NCBI GenBank assembly: GCA_016285075.1
Contig: JAEEQB010000008.1
Span: 1-64,000, forward strand
Source: Prevotella sp.
GTDB taxonomy: Bacteria; Bacteroidota; Bacteroidia; Bacteroidales; Bacteroidaceae
Length of the DNA stretch: 64,000 nt
Direction: 5' to 3'
The notes beneath the pieces are model-generated. The model was given only the letters and a program-made list of their open reading frames with translations, ran no database searches and had not been told where the DNA came from. Positions 15,365-24,798 of this stretch are shown here, piece by piece; within the stretch, counting starts at the first letter, position 1, and the number at the start of each line of letters is the position of its first letter. Position numbers and translations under genes: made by a program.

Positions 15365-18067
15365 ATGAAACTACACTATCGGCTACTATTAACCGCTTTG
15401 CCGTTCGTTGTAACGCTGGAGGCTGCCGCTCAGGACGAAGTCCGGCGCTCGTCGTCGAGCCTTTTCCTACATGCCGACACCCTCACGCACAACACACTGC
15501 CTTTTTCGATGCTCTCGGAAGGCCGGCGCTTCGAGCCTACGTGGGGACTTGATCAGGCGTGGATCAGCGAGCAGAACCTGCGCAAGGGCATCAACCACAT
15601 GGGAAAAGAGAATATCGGCATTGGTCGCACCTGCTACCGTTTCTCCCAAGCACTGGTCAATGACTCGGCTCTTGGCAGCGACGCCATCAACAGACTGCGT
15701 GAACGCAACCGTATCTTCAACATTCTGAGTACTACGCTGCCGATGGTCTTTACTGCCGACCAGGAAGCTGGTGCCGATGAGTATTTCGTGAAGAACAAGG
15801 TCGCCAATGTGGATCGCTGGGCTGCCAACATCAACAGCCATGTGCACTGGCTCCAGCAGAACACAAAGCATCCTGTTGCCGGCATATCTCCCTTCAACGA
15901 ACCCGACTACTGGTCGGTGGAGGAAGGCGCCACCATTAGCAAAAGCCGCGATGTGGCCAAACTGCTAAAGGAGCAGTATCCGCGTTGTGCTGATGTGGCC
16001 ATCGTTGGCGGTAATACCCTGAACAACGACAAGGCCCTTGAATGGTACAACGGTGGCAAGCAGTATTACGACTGGGGCAACACTCACCAACTGGCTGGCA
16101 GCATGGTGAACTATATCAAGTTCTATCAGCAACTGGCAAAGGATGGAAAGGTTGGTTATAACGATGAGATGCATAATGTAGCCGAGGCGATGATAGGACT
16201 TGAATATGGCATGACCGTTGGAATATGGTGGGGCTTCGACAGCCGTGCTCGCGGCGAGTTCTGCGACATCAGCCGTCACGGGCGGCGCATCGGCTATGTT
16301 GAAAATCGCACCCGCTGGACTTCTGGCTCAGTTTGGCAACACGATGACGGTCGGGTAAAGGCTTTTCTGGGTTCATCAGAGCGACAGGCGGTCACCACTG
16401 ACTACGAATTGGTGGCACTTGACCATGAGGTCTATTTCGACGGCCACGGCCCTACGCGCCACTTCTATATGCAGATGCCCGGCGGAGCCATGAGTAGCTA
16501 TCAGAAGGGACAGACCAATGCCGAACGCGTCATCGATGTCACCTGGGGATCTGATGTCCCTGCCTGTGCAGTTACTCCAGGAACCTATAAGCTTGTCAAC
16601 AAAGCCACAGGACAAGTGGCAGCCGTTTCTGGCGACAACGTGCTTGCTCAGCCATACAGCAACGTCAAGTCTAAACAATGGATTATTGCACCTTGCAGTC
16701 CGCGTATCGGTGGTGACTACAGCTTCTATGACTTTGCACTCGCCACCAACGGCAAGATTCGGATGGATGTGCGCGACTATTCCACCCAGACCAATGCTAA
16801 TGTGATGGCCTATACGCCTCCTGGCAATCCCACTAGTAACCAGCAGTGGTATCTGGTATACGATGCCGACGGTTATTATTTTATCCGTAACCGTGAGAGT
16901 GCGCTCTACCTCACCGCAGCCAGCAGCGGCAATAACATCATCCAGTCTACACTGATTGAAGGTGATGGAATCCGTCAACGCCAGCGTCAGCTGTGGCGTA
17001 TATTGCCAGTTGATACACCTTATGACACAGAAGCACCCTCTCAGCCGACCTCGCTCATCGCTGAGTCCCGACAGGCCTCTGTGGCTCTGAGCTGGGCTGC
17101 CAATACCGAGGAAGACCTCGCCGGCTATCAGGTGCTGCGTGCTGAGCAAGGTGATATGCAGTGGAATACCATTGCCCGTGAGCTCACTACTACTCGCTAT
17201 GTCGACAATACCTGTCGTCAGGGAGTGACATATATATATAAGGTTAAGGCTGTTGACCAGTCGCAGAACCAGTCGGAATGCTCAGAAACGGTAACGGCTC
17301 AGCCTACCGGTCAGCCCGATCTAATCGCCCATTGGTCTTTGAATGGCCATCTGCTCGACCAGACCGCCAATGAGTTTGATGCGGTCACGATGACCGATGC
17401 CGCTTATGTGGCCGGTCCGCGCGATGGCATGAAGGCTCTCGATTTGTCCAAGGCGAAGAATTATGTCCAACTGCCTTATCAGATAGCCGACTGCGACGAG
17501 CTTACCGTTGCCATGTGGGTCAATTGGCAGTCGTCTTCCACTAATCTGCAGCGGCTTTTCGACTTCGGTAGCAGTCCCAGCCAGTATCTCTACCTCACGC
17601 CATCGTCGAGCAGCATTATGAGCTTTGTCATCAAGGACGGTGACAAAGAGCAGACTCTTAGCTGCAGCACACGCCTCACTGCCAACCGTTGGAAACATGT
17701 AGCCGTGACCATTGGCCGCGACAGCACAGTCATCTATGTCGACGGTGAACGCCGTGCGTTGAGTACTGGTATCACCATCCGACCTAGCGACATCCGTCCA
17801 GTACTCAACTACCTGGGGCGCGGACAATCCTCGTCCAGCCCTCTGCTCTCAGCATGGCTTGCCGACGTACGGGTCTACAACTACGCACTCTCTGCCGCTG
17901 ACATTGTGGCAGTGATGAACGACGAGCCTACGGCTGTTGATACCCTTCCGGTTTCCTCTCCTTCTGAACACGCTGATGCCTATACCCTCGGCGGTCGTCG
18001 GCTCAGCAGTCCCTCTGCCGAAAAGGGCTTGCTTGTGAAGAAAGGGAAGAAGTATGTCTCCAGGTAA
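15365..18067 (+). CDS. Secreted multidomain glycosidase (GH30-like barrel, ricin-type, FN3, LamG-like)
   Basis: 900 residues from ATG 15365, chosen because MKLHYRLLLTALPFVVTLEAAAQ is a proper signal peptide; a Met 16 codons earlier would precede it with a polar stretch. The first 390 residues form a TIM-barrel-like domain with ISPFNEPDYW (Glu179, acid/base-type NEP motif) and a second candidate Glu268 in YNDEMHN, suggesting a clan-A glycosidase near GH30. The rest reads as a ricin-B-like domain (about 400-560: YKLVNKATGQ, QWYLVYDADGYYFIRN), fibronectin III (about 565-660) and a concanavalin/LamG-like domain (about 665-850: MWVNWQSSSTN, LADVRVYNYALS). The tail YTLGGRRL...GLLVKKGKKYV resembles the C-terminal sorting tails of this genus. 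Substrate unknown. Confidence 0.7.
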   Translation: MKLHYRLLLTALPFVVTLEAAAQDEVRRSSSSLFLHADTLTHNTLPFSMLSEGRRFEPTWGLDQAWISEQNLRKGINHMGKENIGIGRTCYRFSQALVNDSALGSDAINRLRERNRIFNILSTTLPMVFTADQEAGADEYFVKNKVANVDRWAANINSHVHWLQQNTKHPVAGISPFNEPDYWSVEEGATISKSRDVAKLLKEQYPRCADVAIVGGNTLNNDKALEWYNGGKQYYDWGNTHQLAGSMVNYIKFYQQLAKDGKVGYNDEMHNVAEAMIGLEYGMTVGIWWGFDSRARGEFCDISRHGRRIGYVENRTRWTSGSVWQHDDGRVKAFLGSSERQAVTTDYELVALDHEVYFDGHGPTRHFYMQMPGGAMSSYQKGQTNAERVIDVTWGSDVPACAVTPGTYKLVNKATGQVAAVSGDNVLAQPYSNVKSKQWIIAPCSPRIGGDYSFYDFALATNGKIRMDVRDYSTQTNANVMAYTPPGNPTSNQQWYLVYDADGYYFIRNRESALYLTAASSGNNIIQSTLIEGDGIRQRQRQLWRILPVDTPYDTEAPSQPTSLIAESRQASVALSWAANTEEDLAGYQVLRAEQGDMQWNTIARELTTTRYVDNTCRQGVTYIYKVKAVDQSQNQSECSETVTAQPTGQPDLIAHWSLNGHLLDQTANEFDAVTMTDAAYVAGPRDGMKALDLSKAKNYVQLPYQIADCDELTVAMWVNWQSSSTNLQRLFDFGSSPSQYLYLTPSSSSIMSFVIKDGDKEQTLSCSTRLTANRWKHVAVTIGRDSTVIYVDGERRALSTGITIRPSDIRPVLNYLGRGQSSSSPLLSAWLADVRVYNYALSAADIVAVMNDEPTAVDTLPVSSPSEHADAYTLGGRRLSSPSAEKGLLVKKGKKYVSR

Positions 18068-18186
18068 CTTCGATAACTATAAGAGTATGAGTTAAAAATC
18101 AGCAATAGGATGGGTGAAAAGGTTAAATAGTATTAACAGCTACTTCATTTCTTTTTCCCCATATCCTTTTTCTCATTTTTAATACC

Positions 18187-18194
18187 TACCTTTG
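18187..18194 (+). promoter_or_regulatory. -7 box for coiled-coil/zapA/rny genes
   Basis: TACCTTTG, 20 bp before ATG 18214. Confidence 0.6.
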
Positions 18195-18213
18195 TCAAGA
18201 AAAAGTTGTGTCT

Positions 18214-18507
18214 ATGACTCAAAGCGAGCAGAATCTGGTGACATTTGAGACCCGTGTACGGCAAATGCTTCTCCGCTTTCAGGAACTGAAGAAGGAGAAC
18301 GAGGAGTTGTGCGCTATGGTCGAGAAACAGGAACAAAGTATCAAGTCTCTCCGCGAACTGACGGCTCAGCAGGAGCGTGACTACAACTCACTGAAAATGG
18401 CTCGGATGATGGAAATAACCGACAACGACCTTCAAGGTGCGAAAGACCGGCTATCCAAACTTATCCGTGAAGTGAATAAGTGTATTACCATGTTGCAAGG
18501 CGACTAA
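18214..18507 (+). CDS. Small coiled-coil protein upstream of ZapA
   Basis: 97 residues from ATG 18214; a GTG two codons upstream is also in frame. Residues 10-60 are a heptad-rich coiled coil (LLRFQELKKENEELCAMVEKQ). No signal peptide or membrane span. The stop codon overlaps the ATG of zapA by one base (TAATG), so the two are translationally coupled. The pairing suggests a ZapA partner in division, in the way ZapB partners ZapA in other bacteria; that is inference, since the sequence itself shows only a coiled coil. Confidence 0.7.
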   Translation: MTQSEQNLVTFETRVRQMLLRFQELKKENEELCAMVEKQEQSIKSLRELTAQQERDYNSLKMARMMEITDNDLQGAKDRLSKLIREVNKCITMLQGD

Positions 18508-18806
18508 TGGCAGAAGTTAAGACAGGAAAACAACATATCAGCCTGAACGTATGTAAAGAGAAATTCGATATATACGTTTTGCCGGAAGAAGAAGAGTTCT
18601 ATCGGCGGGCAGAGAAACTCATAGCGAATACCTACAATAAGTATTCACAGGTGTTCAGAGGGCGCAGGAGTGAACAGTCCATTGTGCTGCTGACACTTGT
18701 GGAGATAGGTGTGAAGTATGAGATGGCGGCGGGTAAGAACGATACCTCGCCCTATGATGAAATTCTCCGTAAGCTTACTTCTGAGATTGAGAGCGCCTTG
18801 AAGTAG
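18507..18806 (+). CDS. zapA: Cell division protein ZapA
   Basis: 99 residues from ATG 18507, which overlaps the upstream stop. It begins KQHISLNVCKEKFDIYVLPEEE, the beta-strand head typical of ZapA, followed by a long helix (FYRRAEKLIANTYNKYSQVF, then VEIGVKYEMA). ZapA bundles FtsZ filaments at the Z-ring. Gene order coiled-coil-zapA-rny is a Bacteroidetes arrangement. A longer in-frame reading from 18480 was rejected because it would run back inside the upstream gene. Confidence 0.85.
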   Translation: MAEVKTGKQHISLNVCKEKFDIYVLPEEEEFYRRAEKLIANTYNKYSQVFRGRRSEQSIVLLTLVEIGVKYEMAAGKNDTSPYDEILRKLTSEIESALK

Positions 18807-18896
18807 TCCAAAGGGGTGGAACAGCTCCGAGCGGCGTGAGGTGGAAACAAGCAGTAAAGAGAATTTCATTAACATATATATATCATTTTTAGTTTT

Positions 18897-20438
18897 ATGG
18901 ACATTATACCCGTGATTATTATTGCCGTGGCATCCCTTGTTATCGGAGGGGTGTGCGGATACCTTGTTTTCCGTTACGTTCTGAAAGGGAAGTATAAGGA
19001 GATGATGGATGTCGCCGAGAAGGAGGCAAAAGTCATCAAAGAAAAGAAACTGCTCGAAGTGAAGGAGAAATTCCTGAACAAGAAAAGTGAGTTGGAGAAG
19101 GAAGTGCAGCAGCGCAACCAGCAAATCCAGCAAAGCGAGAACAAACTGAAGCAGCGTGAGATTTCACTCAACCAGCGCCAGGAGGACCTGGGCCGCCGCA
19201 AGAATGACCTTGACAACCAGCAGCAACGTATCGACAATGAGAAGAAGCTGCTTTCGCTGAAACAGGATGAGCTTGAGAAAATGCAGCTCAAGGAGCGCGA
19301 GAAACTGGAGGAACTCTCAGGCCTCAGTGCCGAGGAGGCCCGCAATCGTCTGGTTGAGAGCCTGAAGGACGAGGCCAAGACTGCCGCTGCCAGCTATGTG
19401 AACGAGATTATGGACGAGGCAAAACTCAATGCCAATGCCCAGGCCAAGAAGATAGTGATTCAGACCATCCAGCGCGTGGCTACGGAGACAGCAGTAGAGA
19501 ACTCCGTCTCGGTGTTCCATATTGAAAACGACGAGGTGAAAGGTCGTATCATCGGTCGTGAAGGTCGTAACATCCGTGCGCTTGAGGCTGCCTGTGGGGT
19601 GGAAATTGTGGTTGACGATACTCCCGAGGCAATTGTCATCAGTGCTTTCGACCCAGTACGCCGCGAGACCTGTCGTCTGGCTCTTCATCAGCTGGTGAGT
19701 GATGGCCGCATCCATCCAGCGCGCATCGAGGAGGTTGTTACCAAGGTGAAGAAGCAGTTGGACAATGAGATAGTGGAGACCGGTAAGCGCACAGCCATCG
19801 ACCTGGGAATACACGGTCTGCATCCTGAGCTGATCCGTATCATCGGTAAGATGAAGTACCGTTCTTCCTATGGCCAGAACCTGCTGCAGCACGCCCGCGA
19901 GACGGCCAACCTTTGTGCCGTGATGGCTTCTGAGCTAGGTCTGAACCCGAAGAAGGCCAAGCGCGCCGGACTGTTGCACGACATCGGTAAGGTGCCTGAC
20001 GAGGAGAGCGAGATGCCGCACGCACTCTATGGTGCCAAGATTGCCGAGACCTATAAGGAGAAGCCCGACATTTGCAATGCCATCGGTGCACACCACGACG
20101 AGATGGAGATGCAGACGCTGCTGGCTCCCATCGTCCAAGTGTGCGATGCCATCAGCGGCGCGCGTCCTGGCGCCCGTCGTGAGATAGTTGAGGCCTACAT
20201 CAAGCGTCTGAACGACCTTGAAGCCATCGCTATGAGCTATCCCGGTGTGACGAAGACCTATGCCATTCAGGCTGGTCGTGAGTTGCGTGTCATTGTCGGT
20301 GCCGACAAGATGGACGATGCCGAGACAGAGGCACTCAGCGGACAGATTGCCTCAAAGATCCAGAACGAGATGACCTATCCTGGTCAGGTGAAGATTACCG
20401 TGATACGCGAGACTCGCAGTGTTGCTTATGCCAAATAG
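18897..20438 (+). CDS. rny: Ribonuclease Y
   Basis: A 513-residue membrane-anchored endoribonuclease that starts mRNA decay. N-terminal transmembrane helix ([21 protein letters not shown]), long charged coiled coil (about 35-150), KH RNA-binding domain ([21 protein letters not shown], about 215) and HD hydrolase domain ([11 protein letters not shown] and [14 protein letters not shown], about 330-420). Length and domain order are standard. A strong rho-independent terminator lies about 65 bp after the stop. Confidence 0.95.
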   Translation: MDIIPVIIIAVASLVIGGVCGYLVFRYVLKGKYKEMMDVAEKEAKVIKEKKLLEVKEKFLNKKSELEKEVQQRNQQIQQSENKLKQREISLNQRQEDLGRRKNDLDNQQQRIDNEKKLLSLKQDELEKMQLKEREKLEELSGLSAEEARNRLVESLKDEAKTAAASYVNEIMDEAKLNANAQAKKIVIQTIQRVATETAVENSVSVFHIENDEVKGRIIGREGRNIRALEAACGVEIVVDDTPEAIVISAFDPVRRETCRLALHQLVSDGRIHPARIEEVVTKVKKQLDNEIVETGKRTAIDLGIHGLHPELIRIIGKMKYRSSYGQNLLQHARETANLCAVMASELGLNPKKAKRAGLLHDIGKVPDEESEMPHALYGAKIAETYKEKPDICNAIGAHHDEMEMQTLLAPIVQVCDAISGARPGARREIVEAYIKRLNDLEAIAMSYPGVTKTYAIQAGRELRVIVGADKMDDAETEALSGQIASKIQNEMTYPGQVKITVIRETRSVAYAK

Positions 20439-20500
20439 GTATAGGCTGCGCTAAATTCGAAGCGTAGCTTACGTAGAATCAGGTAAATAACCGAGAGAGA

Positions 20501-21646
20501 TTAAAAAGCCGGCAAGTCCGGCTTTTTTTGTGTCTTCACCGCCATGCATTCCATTTCGACCAACCAGCCTGGGCGGCATACGGGTGCGTGGACAATGACG
20601 TAGGGTTTTTCGGCGAAGCGTTCTTCGTAGAGGCTCTTCACTACTGCGTAGTCTGACGTGTCTCTCAGGTAGACCACCATTTCCACGACATTGTCGTAAG
20701 TGCAGTCGGCCTCCTTCAGCAGAGCTTCCACGTTCTCCCACATACGTTGGGTCTGTTTCACCACGTCGCGCGGGTACATAATCTCACCTTTGTTATTGAT
20801 GGATGCCGTTCCAGAGATAAGCACGTGGCGTCGGTCGGCATAGTCAATATAAGTGCCGCGCTCGAACGACACACCATAGTCACTGGTGCGGTTGAGGTGA
20901 GTAGGTGCATAGAGGAAGTGCCGCTGTTCGGGTTGCAGCCCGGCAATGGCATAGTTGTCCATCTGCGACAACACGTTGGGATCCTGCTGGCGGCCTCCGA
21001 TGCCGGTTGAGGCAATGAAGTGCGTATGAACCGTGAGTCCCTGTGTGAAGAAGAACTGGTTTCGTGCGCGTACCACTCCGCCGTAGTTCAGGTCTACGTC
21101 ATTCACGAAGAACCATGTGCGAACGCAGTTGTCTTTCAGGGTGCATTCCTCCTCCAGCAACTGCATATTGTATTCGTTGAAGAGCAGCCGAGTTTGGTAT
21201 TCCGAGTTGGCAGCCAGGTTGTGGGCTGAACCGTTCCACAGGTGGCGGAATGCTCCATGACTTACTTCGTAGAGACCGCTTGGCGTGAGTCTTGTGGTTA
21301 CGCCGGTCATCATGTAAACCCACAATGCAATCTTCGTCCCGTCGAGCGGAGCTTGCTCGATGATGCTCTTTGCGCAGTCGGTCACGTCGCTCACAATCAC
21401 TTGGTCGGCTTGGTTGGCGGAATCGCTCAGGAAGTAGCGCTTGAACACGGCCTGCGGCTTTCCCGGCAGCGTCTCAAGCAACTGGGCATAGACGCCCGTA
21501 ACGGCCTCCAACTGCTTCTCAAAGGGCAGCGTATTGCCTGTAGCATGAATCATGGCATGATATTCCTTCACTTCCGTGCCTGCATCGAAACAATAGACCT
21601 GCGCGCAGGCATTCTCACACTCTATATGTTTAATATTATCTTCCAT
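20501..21646 (-). CDS. RidA-like protein with chorismatase-like N-terminal half
   Basis: 381 residues. The C-terminal 130 residues carry the Rid/YjgF pattern: GTYIDYADRRHVLISGTASIN, YPRDVVKQTQRMWENVEALL, MVVYLRDTSDYAVV and a closing CRPGWLVEMECMAV with the Rid-type Arg and Glu. The N-terminal half (LLFNEYNMQLLEEE and TWFFVNDVDLNYGGVVRARN) resembles the FkbO/Hyg5 chorismatase-type extension of the same superfamily. Rid enzymes hydrolyse reactive enamine/imine intermediates; chorismatases act on chorismate. Which applies is not decidable here. Its promoter is the -7 box at 21666-21673, and its stop lies in the shared terminator. Confidence 0.7.
   Translation of the reverse strand: MEDNIKHIECENACAQVYCFDAGTEVKEYHAMIHATGNTLPFEKQLEAVTGVYAQLLETLPGKPQAVFKRYFLSDSANQADQVIVSDVTDCAKSIIEQAPLDGTKIALWVYMMTGVTTRLTPSGLYEVSHGAFRHLWNGSAHNLAANSEYQTRLLFNEYNMQLLEEECTLKDNCVRTWFFVNDVDLNYGGVVRARNQFFFTQGLTVHTHFIASTGIGGRQQDPNVLSQMDNYAIAGLQPEQRHFLYAPTHLNRTSDYGVSFERGTYIDYADRRHVLISGTASINNKGEIMYPRDVVKQTQRMWENVEALLKEADCTYDNVVEMVVYLRDTSDYAVVKSLYEERFAEKPYVIVHAPVCRPGWLVEMECMAVKTQKKPDLPAF
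20503..20529. terminator. Bidirectional terminator, partly inside the facing gene
   Basis: Stem aaaaagccgg (20503-20512) pairs with ccggcttttt (20518-20527) around a 5-base loop, with a T-run at 20523-20529. It ends the rny transcript. The facing RidA-like gene uses the same bases for its last codons: the stem codes for its final Pro-Ala-Phe, and its TAA is at 20501-20503. Confidence 0.85.
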
Positions 21647-21665
21647 CGCTTTTCTCTTTGGGGTG

Positions 21666-21673
21666 CAAAGTTA
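21666..21673 (-). promoter_or_regulatory. -7 box for the RidA-like gene
   Basis: On the minus strand this reads TAACTTTG, 19 bp before the ATG at 21646. Confidence 0.6.
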
Positions 21674-21898
21674 CTAAAAAGTCGAGAGCAAAACAAAGAA
21701 ACTTGTTTCTTTTTTGCTGAAATGGAGTAATTCTACCTACTTTTGATGGTAAAGTTTTTGCGAATAACAAGCGATGCAAGCACTCAACGCTTTTTGTCCG
21801 TTACTTGGCTTGAATTCCGGATTACTAAAACAGAATGATGTTTCGGAAGCTCTATGCAAGGTCTCAGCGAAGAGCCTGACCACCCTTTATTGTGTTGC

Positions 21899-22156
21899 TC
21901 ACTTACTAGGAGAGCGCTGTTCACTTACTGGGAGAGTGCTGTTCACTTACTAGGAGAGCGCTGTTCACTTACCGAGAGAGCGCTGTTCACTTACCGAGAG
22001 AGTGACGCTCACTTACCGAGAGAGTGACGTTCACTTACTAGGAGAGTGACGTTCACTTACAAGAAGGGTCGTTCTCCTGCTTGGATTGTATCGTTCGTTT
22101 GCTTGGATTGTGCCCTTCGATTGCTTGGATCTCGGCCTTAGATTGCTTGAAGAGAA
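21899..22156. repeat. 22-bp periodic tandem array (two unit types)
   Basis: Seven exact-length 22-bp units run from 21899 to 22052 (tcacttactaggagagcgct plus 2 bases, with variants cgagag and gtgacg), then a diverged eighth. In strict 22-bp phase continue four units of a second type, at about 22069, 22091, 22113 and 22135, with a conserved ttgcttggat core. There are no spacers, so this is not a CRISPR array. 22 is not a multiple of 3, so it is not a protein repeat in one frame. It lies in the 778-bp gap between the RidA-like gene and the SGNH gene. Bases 21674-21898 hold nothing I recognise. Confidence 0.85.
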
Positions 22157-22206
22157 ACGCTCTGACTGACAGTGGAAGCTACTCTTCTCCTGTTACCGAC
22201 GCTGTC

Positions 22207-22294
22207 ACCCCAATAGTATGATACTATTGTGCCTTTAGTATGATACCAGAGACCCTTTAGTATCATACTATCGCCCTCTTGTACTGATGGGGCA
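22207..22294. repeat. 22-bp units with palindromic AGTATGATACT core
   Basis: Four successive 22-bp units (22207, 22229, 22251, 22273), the first three centred on agtatgatact or its complement. The same unit type and the same preceding ctcct..gtta segment recur at 50331-50418, far away in another intergenic gap. Bases 22295-22424 contain no gene that I can support; the minus strand there is open for about 90 codons but has no start or recognisable domain. Confidence 0.8.
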
Positions 22295-22424
22295 ATTATA
22301 TAGAGGCTCAACTTCCTCTGTTTGTATTTGCTGTTTACAGGTCCTTCGGACGCTTCGGTTGCTGGGCTGTCTTTTACTTCACTGGAGTAGCGGAAGTAGA
22401 GAGTCGGCCAGAAATACCAACAGC

Positions 22425-23324
22425 CTACGGCAATAGGGTTTTGAGTTCTTTGGCAATCTTGGCAGAGTAACGCTCAGCACCCTGGCGGTTCAAATGGCCG
22501 AAATCAAAGAACAAGTCGGCATGACCCACAAAGTCTGGGTCGCGATAGTGGTCGAGGAATGGAACCTTATATTTGGCGGCCAGCTCCCGGGGAAATCTGA
22601 ATACATCCTCACGTGAGCATACATACATGGGCGATTCAATCATGATGAGTCTGATGTGGTGCTGCAGGCAGTCCTGGATGAACCGCTCGAGCAGTGTCAC
22701 CCGTTGCTGGTCGATGGGGAACGGATACTCCTCGGCCACCACGCCTGTGGTGTCGAGCACGCCTTCGAGGGGTTTCCATCCTTTCAGGCTGCGGTCCATG
22801 GAGCCTAGTTTGCCCGTGAGCAACGTGGGCAGGCTGCCCGTGTAGCGATAGACATGGGAGAGCATGCAGGGCCAATAATAACCCGTTAGCTTAAGCATCT
22901 CGTCGCAGGGCTCGCTCATGCCGCAGTAGGGGGCGAGCGACGCTGCGCGTTCAATTCCCGAGAAGGGTGTATCAAGCCAGTCGCAGGGATGAATCTCAAA
23001 GACGATGGTCTGCGGGGTGTAGCGTGTGAGGATATTGCCCAGCAACCCGTAGTGGAAATAGATGTTTTTTATGCCCCAGTCGGCAGTGTTGAAACAGGGC
23101 AAACCCAATTGCTGTTGGATGATGGTGGGTGCATAGTGGTGGAGGCAGCGGGAGCTGCCAAAGAACAGCAAAGGGTCCTGGGTGGACTCGGCAGAGTAGC
23201 TGATCTTGTATTCATCGGTGGCGTTTGAAACACTATAGAGGCTTTTCAGACCAAGGCCCAGCACACGGTCCATGACGAAGAACAGTGCGGCGATGGTAAG
23301 GATTTGGAGGATGAGCTTCTTCAT
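22425..23324 (-). CDS. DltD/SGNH-like membrane-anchored protein
   Basis: 299 residues. An N-terminal membrane anchor (LILQILTIAALFFVMDRVL) precedes an extracytoplasmic SGNH-type domain: LLFFGSSRCLHH (nucleophile Ser block) near residue 55 and DFGHLNRQGAERYS (catalytic Asp-x-x-His type) near residue 275. Proteins of this kind pair with MBOAT acyltransferases, as DltD with DltB or AlgX/J with AlgI. It starts one base after the MBOAT stop, so it is translationally linked. It probably completes transfer of an acyl group to a surface polymer; the acceptor is unknown. Confidence 0.7.
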   Translation of the reverse strand: MKKLILQILTIAALFFVMDRVLGLGLKSLYSVSNATDEYKISYSAESTQDPLLFFGSSRCLHHYAPTIIQQQLGLPCFNTADWGIKNIYFHYGLLGNILTRYTPQTIVFEIHPCDWLDTPFSGIERAASLAPYCGMSEPCDEMLKLTGYYWPCMLSHVYRYTGSLPTLLTGKLGSMDRSLKGWKPLEGVLDTTGVVAEEYPFPIDQQRVTLLERFIQDCLQHHIRLIMIESPMYVCSREDVFRFPRELAAKYKVPFLDHYRDPDFVGHADLFFDFGHLNRQGAERYSAKIAKELKTLLP

Positions 23325-23325
23325 G

Positions 23326-24783
23326 TCAGAACTGGAAATAAATGAACTGGTTGTTGTCGAAAACGCCGAACAGGACGATGCACACCATTTCGAAGGCTAT
23401 CATCAGCTCCCAGCGCCAGCGTTCGGCCCACGAGGGCAGCCACAGGCGCTTCTTGGGGAACCACTCCTCCTGCAAGTCCACATAGATGAGGGCTGCGGTA
23501 CACAGGGCACCGTTGACCATCGTGGAAAGGTCGAAGAACAGACCGCCGTTCCACGCCGTAGCTATCCGGGCAAGCACCGACCCGAACTCGGTGAGGTTGG
23601 AAGAGTGGAACAGGATGAGACCAAAGGTGACTACCAGATAGTTGCCCACCATCTTCAGCACATAGGGCTGTGTGGGCCATCCGTTGGCGTTGACCTTGAT
23701 CTTGGTCTTCTTGAAGAACTGACCGCTTACCATCAGGGGAATGTACCACAAACCATGGTAGATACCGAACAGGAAGAACGTCCAGTTGGCACCATGCCAC
23801 ATGCCTATGAAGGTCATGTTGAGCATGATGGCTGCAATAGTTCCGTTGGTGCCCCAGTCGCGCAGCTTGATGTTCAAAGGCATGAACACGTAGTCGGTGA
23901 GCCAACTGGTGAGAGACATGTGCCAGCGGCTCCAGTAGTTGGCAATGTTGGTGGTGAAGAACGGGCGTTTGAAGTTCTCAGCCACCTTAAATCCCAGCAT
24001 CAGAGCCACGCCGATAGCCATTTCGCTGTAGCCTCCGAAGTCGGCATACATCTGGAGCGGATAGAGCAGCGAGGCGAAGATGATGGAGATGGAGGAATGG
24101 TGCTCGTAGTTGTTCCATACGGCGCTGACATAGAGGTCGAGGCGGTCGGCAATGCACATCTTGAGGAACATGCCCCAGAGCACACGTTGGAAGCCTGCCG
24201 TGAGGTTGGCGGCATTGAACACCCGCGCCATGTTGACTTGTTTTAGGAATGGCTTCGGACGGTCGATGGGGCCGGAGAGAATGGTGGGGAAGAAGGCGAT
24301 GAAATTGGCAAAGCTGATGACGTCGCGTTCGTGAGATATCTTCCCGTGATAGATGTCAAGCACGTAGCTCATGAGCTTGAACGTGAAAAAACTCAGGCCT
24401 ATGGGCACCACCAGGTTGACGGTTGTCCAACTGAGGTGGAGGCCGATGAGCGAAGCTGCCGCCACAAACGAGTCGGCAAAGAAGTTGAGGTACTTGAAGT
24501 AGAAAAGTGCGCCAATGCCTATTACTACACTGAGGCTGGTGAGACGCGATGCCAGCCGCTCGCGCTCACGTTCGATGGCATTACCAACACCCTTGCCCAG
24601 CAGCCAGAACGTACCGGTGAGCAAGACCAACAGAATGGTCATTTTAATGTCTACCTGCGAGTAGAACCAGTAGGAACAGGCCAGCAGGAATACGTTTTGC
24701 AATGCTTTCTTCGTCTGAAGGCAGTAATACACCGCCAGGACGACGAGAAAGAACCACAGAAAGGCCAGCGAATTGACAACCAT
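23326..24783 (-). CDS. MBOAT family O-acyltransferase (DltB/AlgI-like)
   Basis: A 485-residue polytopic membrane protein. The MBOAT core includes GPIDRPKPFLKQ, YSEMAIGVALMLGF, NYWSRWHMSLTSWLTDYVFMP and the catalytic His in GMWHGANWTFFLFGIYHGLW. These enzymes move acyl groups across the membrane, for example D-alanine from an ACP (DltB) or acetyl groups for polysaccharide O-acetylation (AlgI). It sits between an acyl carrier protein gene and an SGNH gene, which favours an ACP-dependent dlt-like route. No DltA-like adenylating enzyme is present in this window. Confidence 0.9.
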   Translation of the reverse strand: MVVNSLAFLWFFLVVLAVYYCLQTKKALQNVFLLACSYWFYSQVDIKMTILLVLLTGTFWLLGKGVGNAIERERERLASRLTSLSVVIGIGALFYFKYLNFFADSFVAAASLIGLHLSWTTVNLVVPIGLSFFTFKLMSYVLDIYHGKISHERDVISFANFIAFFPTILSGPIDRPKPFLKQVNMARVFNAANLTAGFQRVLWGMFLKMCIADRLDLYVSAVWNNYEHHSSISIIFASLLYPLQMYADFGGYSEMAIGVALMLGFKVAENFKRPFFTTNIANYWSRWHMSLTSWLTDYVFMPLNIKLRDWGTNGTIAAIMLNMTFIGMWHGANWTFFLFGIYHGLWYIPLMVSGQFFKKTKIKVNANGWPTQPYVLKMVGNYLVVTFGLILFHSSNLTEFGSVLARIATAWNGGLFFDLSTMVNGALCTAALIYVDLQEEWFPKKRLWLPSWAERWRWELMIAFEMVCIVLFGVFDNNQFIYFQF

Positions 24784-24798
24784 GCAGGGTGTGGGGTT

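Noticed and set aside
18807..18896. Possible 6S RNA between zapA and rny
   Set aside because: The gap is only 90 bases with no long hairpin; too short for 6S RNA.
21899..22156. CRISPR array candidate
   Set aside because: Units are contiguous without spacers, the length is 22 bp and there are no cas genes.
22295..22424. Minus-strand open frame in the repeat gap as a gene
   Set aside because: No start codon with context, no domain, and it runs into 22-bp non-coding repeats.
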